This document shows, in pieces, positions 44,601 to 47,994 of a stretch of 47,994 nucleotides of DNA. This stretch comes from Phlegmacium glaucopus (taxonomy: Eukaryota; Basidiomycota; Agaricomycetes; Agaricales; Cortinariaceae). The notes beneath the pieces were generated by a model, which searched no databases, was not told the DNA's origin, and worked only from the letters and a program-made list of their open reading frames with translations. Numbering within the stretch: the stretch's first letter is position 1; each line of letters starts with the position of its first letter. The translations under genes were made by a program, and so were the position numbers. The DNA is taken from positions 1-47,994 of the forward strand of contig MU130381.1 in NCBI GenBank assembly GCA_015039465.1, read 5' to 3'.

Positions 44601-45979
44601 AACGGAAAAACGTTAAGTTATCGACTCCGAATTGTTGCTGGTGGCCATAGACAAGTCGAAGGTGTAAATTACACCGAAACCTTCTCATCCGCTGCAAAAA
44701 TGCCTATGGTTCGTGCAGTACTCGCAAACGCTGCAGAGCAAGACTGGGAAATCAAGCATGTCGATGTAAAAAGCGCTTATCTAAATGCGCCTCTTAAAGA
44801 GACTGTGTATATGAAAGCGCCTTGTGGGGTACTGAAACCAGGAGAGGAAGGAAAGGTCTTGAGGTTGTTGAAAGGGTTGTATGGATTGAAGCAGGCTGGG
44901 AGAGGATGGTACATGGAAATGAGTAATGTTTTCCTGAACGACATGGGTTTTAAGCGATCAGCACTAGACCATTCGGTCTTCTATCAACGTTCCGGAGAGG
45001 AGCATATGGTTGTTGCTGTCGCGACTGATGACATGGCTGTCACATCGAAACGGATGGTGGATGCTAAAAGGTTCAAAGCAGAAATCGAGAAGCATTGGGA
45101 TATAACGGACAATGGACCTATCGCTTGGTTTTTAGGATTCGAGATCAAACATTATTGGAAAGCTAGAACAATATTGATTAATCAATGCGCCTACATTGAA
45201 TCTATGGTTGACAAATTTAGACTCACCAATGCGAAGCCAGTAACTACTCCGATGGAAACTGGAGCCCAATTTTCGACTGACCAATGCCCATCGTCCATTA
45301 ATCAAAACTCCTGAATGCAAGGAATACCGTATAGCGAGGCAATCAGTGTCCTTTGGCCAGTTGTTGTATCAAGACCCGATGTGGCCTATGCAGATTTATC
45401 CAGAACCCTGGGATCGCGCACTGGGAAGGATTAAAAAGGGTCATTACATATCTGGGATCAACAAAATTGTATTGGCTTACCTTTGGAGGTCGATTGAACG
45501 TGCTTGTAGAGGGATACTGCGATGCAGACTGGGCGAGTCAAAAGCATTGTCACTCGATATCTGGGTACTCGTTCCATTTTGGGCAAGGTGCTATATCCTG
45601 GAGCTCAAAGAAACAACATATCATTGCGTTGTCAAGCACAGAAGCCGAATACATTGCACTTACCCATGCAGCCAAGGAAGCCCTATGGATGAGGAGCTTC
45701 GTAAACGAGATGCGAGGATCGAAACTAGGACCTGTTCCAGTCAATTGCGATAACCAAGGTGCACTAGCGCTTGCGAAAGACAACAAGTTCCACTCGAGGA
45801 CCAAACATATCAACCTGCGATATCATTTTATTAGAGAAATCGTACAGGACAACAAGATGGAAATAAATTACATACCGACTGACGAAAATGTCTCAGACAT
45901 TTTCACCAAGGCGTTAGCAAGACCAAAGTTTGTGCGGTTCGTCGAGAGACTGGGTCTAGGGGAGTTGAAGAAGAAGTGA
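41636..45979 (+). pseudogene. Copia B gag-pol
   Basis: Opens MGPEDKLSNLSMNSNTD. Gag (UBN2 type) with WADYKPQIQKAMGSKGLW is followed by a zinc knuckle CGNCRKKGHKEPDC (near 42510) and protease VDSGASSNYS (near 42730). Integrase: HRKLGHISPAAIKHT, CEACAKAKSTQLPF, WDLWGPASVKSLNGHYY, HSDQGGEF. Reverse transcriptase: RIVAGGHRQVEGVNYTETFS, VDVKSAYLNAPLKETVYMKA, GLYGLKQAGRGW, active site VATDDMAV. RNase H: CDADWASQKHCHSISGYS, LSSTEAEYIALTHAAKEALW, DIFTKALARPKFVRFV, end at 45979. Broken by TAA (42871), TGA (43492, 43639) and shifts near 43930 and 45310-45370. Recently dead. Confidence 0.88.
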
Positions 45980-46100
45980 CTTTCAAACTCAGTCATAACA
46001 ACAACAATAACCTTCATTGTGTAATCAATAACCTGATCAGCACGTTTGTCATCACATGACAGATGCGCACACAATTTAGGGCATCAATGGCGTTTCACTC

Positions 46101-46109
46101 GAGGGGGAG
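46101..46109 (+). promoter_or_regulatory. Polypurine tract of copia B
   Basis: GAGGGGGAG immediately before the 3' LTR start TGTTG at 46110, 120 bp after the pol stop codon. Confidence 0.8.
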
Positions 46110-46328
46110 TGTTGAAATATACAAGTATAACCCATTTATTGTTGTCCAGGTATTTTATCTTATCATTTTTCATTATCTATCATTTCGGGTATTAGAATAC
46201 ATTACATAATCATGTTTGTTTAGTCACGGATTCTCTTTTCTACAAGTCTCAACTTTATCCTAAAGTTGAGACGTGAGCACACTCGTTTTATTTACATGAC
46301 TCGTTAGCTAACAATTACCTAGAACTCT
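46110..46328 (+). repeat. Copia B 3' LTR, truncated
   Basis: Matches 41315-41533 of the 5' LTR and stops abruptly at CTAGAACTCT; the last 97 bp are replaced by unrelated sequence. Confidence 0.9.
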
Positions 46329-47994
46329 AATAGGAAAAACCATAACAAAATAACAGATAGGTATCATCGCGTCCCAATCTATAATAAACCGGTTACAATC
46401 ATTGCAGTCTATAATAACCGAGAAGTCGCGACAGTCAATAGGAACAAATATTGCCAGTCTATAAGTCTAATACATTAAACAATATATTACACTTTAAATT
46501 ATATACTGTGCAATGATTGTGCAATCTATGTACAGTCTTTTATAGATGATCGACAAGTACTTCGACAGCTACGAGGTCGGTGGCCCTAAAGGGTGATCAA
46601 ACGACCCGACACACCAAAGGTTGAGAAATTGAACACCCACTCCCGGTAGCGAGACACACCGTATATGTTCAGGGAAACTTACTTTAATATGACCATAAAA
46701 ATATCGCAGAAGCACTCGCAACTCAAAGAATTTCTGCGGTCCCTAACTGTCACTCATTCAATAAAAGTGCGCCGTTTGTTCCGGTAGTGGCAGTTGTGCA
46801 CGTTAGTGCCTTCAATGACCGTTCAGAACGCAATGGAAAGTTCCGGCGTAGGCGAATATTCTTACCCGGGGATTTCCCCTGAGCATTGTCTACGAGGACC
46901 AGGCACACATAGTTGTAAGCACTACTCTCGAAGGTTAAAACCTAGTAACTCGAACTGCATGAACCGTTACAGTTTTGCCCAGCACCTAGCACAGTGCCAT
47001 AGTAGAACTTCCCGACCCAGTTGAGTAAGTCAAAGGAGATCTAGTATTCCCAGACCTACTAATTTTTCTACGAGAAGCTCACGTCGTCACAGTTGTAGAA
47101 ATCCTAACTGTAAAAGCCATAATTCCTCTAGTTCTTATCATCCACGTCTTTCCTGACGACCCCAACGGCACCATGGCCTCCTACTAAAAACACGTCAACC
47201 ATTCACTTGTACTCGGACTACTCACATTAAAGGTAGTAGTTTTGGTAATTGTATTTTTAGTATATATCAAAACGACTCAGGTGGTCCACAAGTCCGCAGT
47301 AACTCGAGGCAGTACGCCGCAACTTGGTAGGTTCAGTACTCCGTCAGGAAAGTAGTGTTTAGAGGCTCCCGCTATAACTCTTTTAAAATTGGCGATAAAC
47401 GAAATTTTAACTGAATTGAAGTTTAAAATTGAAGCCTCCCTAATAATTTTGAATGTGGTTAATTGACACGTAAACTTAGGAAACTTTAAGCTCAGGTGGT
47501 AAATTCTCCGAAACAGAGCACTAATATAACTACCGATGTTTTTCCAAGGAACAACATACGTATCCGTTCTTTGAGAAGTTAATTAACTCCACAACTTAAA
47601 ACCCCAGCCGCACTTCTTGATCTGAACAGTCTTGTGAATTTGAATCCACAGATCTGCTCTCGCCCCCATGCGCTATCATAACCAAGTGTGGTTATTCCTC
47701 AGGGGAGGAATAGCTACACGAATTTATGGATAGATGTGTCTCATCACAAACCTTCAGGCCAGGTCAGGCCAAAAAACCATAAAAACCTGTCCTGGTCCTG
47801 ACGTTGGTCAGGTGATTCGAAGATCTTCCAGTTTTCTGACCTGACCTGACTAACCCTGACCAGGTGTAACCAAAAAACGTCAGGACCTGGTCAGGACACA
47901 ACCTTATATAACGTCGATCTTGTTTTCTTCTCAACAGAGTTGAAATCCTATTTCAACAGAAATTATAATTATCATTCAATGGATCTTGTGTTCT
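46329..47994. other. No gene recognised; repeat at the right edge
   Basis: 1.7 kb without supported coding region; the longest frame is 76 codons (46794-47024). A/T-rich blocks alternate with blocks of average composition. From 47755 to 47905, words GGTCAGG, CCTGACC and CAGGACCTGG occur in both orientations, like a subterminal region of a DNA element. At 47940 a small hairpin GTTGAAAT/ATTTCAAC precedes the window end. Confidence 0.35.

Larger units (their letters stand above)
41315..46328 (+). mobile_element. Ty1/copia retrotransposon (copia B)
   Basis: 5' LTR 41315-41630, primer site, gag-pol on plus, polypurine tract 46101-46109 and a 3' LTR from 46110 that is cut after 219 of 316 bp. Because the right end is missing, no target duplication can be checked. 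Over the shared 219 bp the LTRs differ at six positions, all transitions, so the insertion is fairly young. Confidence 0.92.

Noticed and set aside
1..47994. tRNA or rRNA genes
   Set aside because: I looked for B-box-like GGTTCGA words and cloverleaf stems; none of the candidates (for example near 9034, 14062 and 47810) had the matching A box or acceptor stem.

Overview
This looks like nuclear DNA of a basidiomycete mushroom (Agaricomycetes). Evidence: short GT-AG introns (22-222 bp, mostly 45-70) with CTAAC/CTGAC-type branch sites, an F-box protein of the agaric type, a secreted GPI-anchored Cys-rich protein, a fucolectin-like gene, and many LTR retrotransposons and hAT elements. The species cannot be named from the sequence. 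There is one assembly gap of 100 N (27692-27791).

Left part (1-17.6 kb), mostly host DNA. It holds the 3' end of an unrecognised gene (97-464), a field of degenerate GCCGGTTCA repeats (about 520-1480), a foldback element (1793-2117), a solo gypsy LTR (2347-2799), the tail of a decayed MFS transporter (2851-3637), a hAT-type MITE with an 8-bp duplication (4975-5606), a three-repeat fucolectin-like gene with TATA box and leader intron (5979-6666), a divergent pair of related decaying genes (6654-8528), a 605-aa F-box protein (10787-12879) and a 346-aa secreted GPI-anchored protein (14066-15426).

Right part (17.6-46.3 kb), a pile of mobile elements. In order: a 5'-truncated copia element on the minus strand; a solo gypsy LTR with duplication CATGA; a genomic copy of part of the GPI-protein gene, interrupted by a hAT element that is itself interrupted by a hAT MITE; a broken hAT transposase gene split in frame by a 13.5-kb gypsy chromovirus (duplication TGGAG); and a second, plus-strand copia element. 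The gypsy element has received three LTR-like insertions, one of them carrying two more. All five have 4-bp flanking repeats reading ACGG or ACGT, two with one C-to-T change. The last 1.7 kb has no recognisable gene.

Most unusual: inside the gypsy element, between the chromodomain and the 3' LTR, lies an oppositely oriented, intron-containing gene. It encodes an acidic coiled-coil protein with exact Zn2Cys6 cysteine spacing and has its own TATA box. Second, the five nested insertions share an ACGG/ACGT target. Third, nonsense mutations in the elements are mainly CGA-to-TGA, and LTR differences are mainly CpG transitions, which points to methylation- or RIP-like decay.
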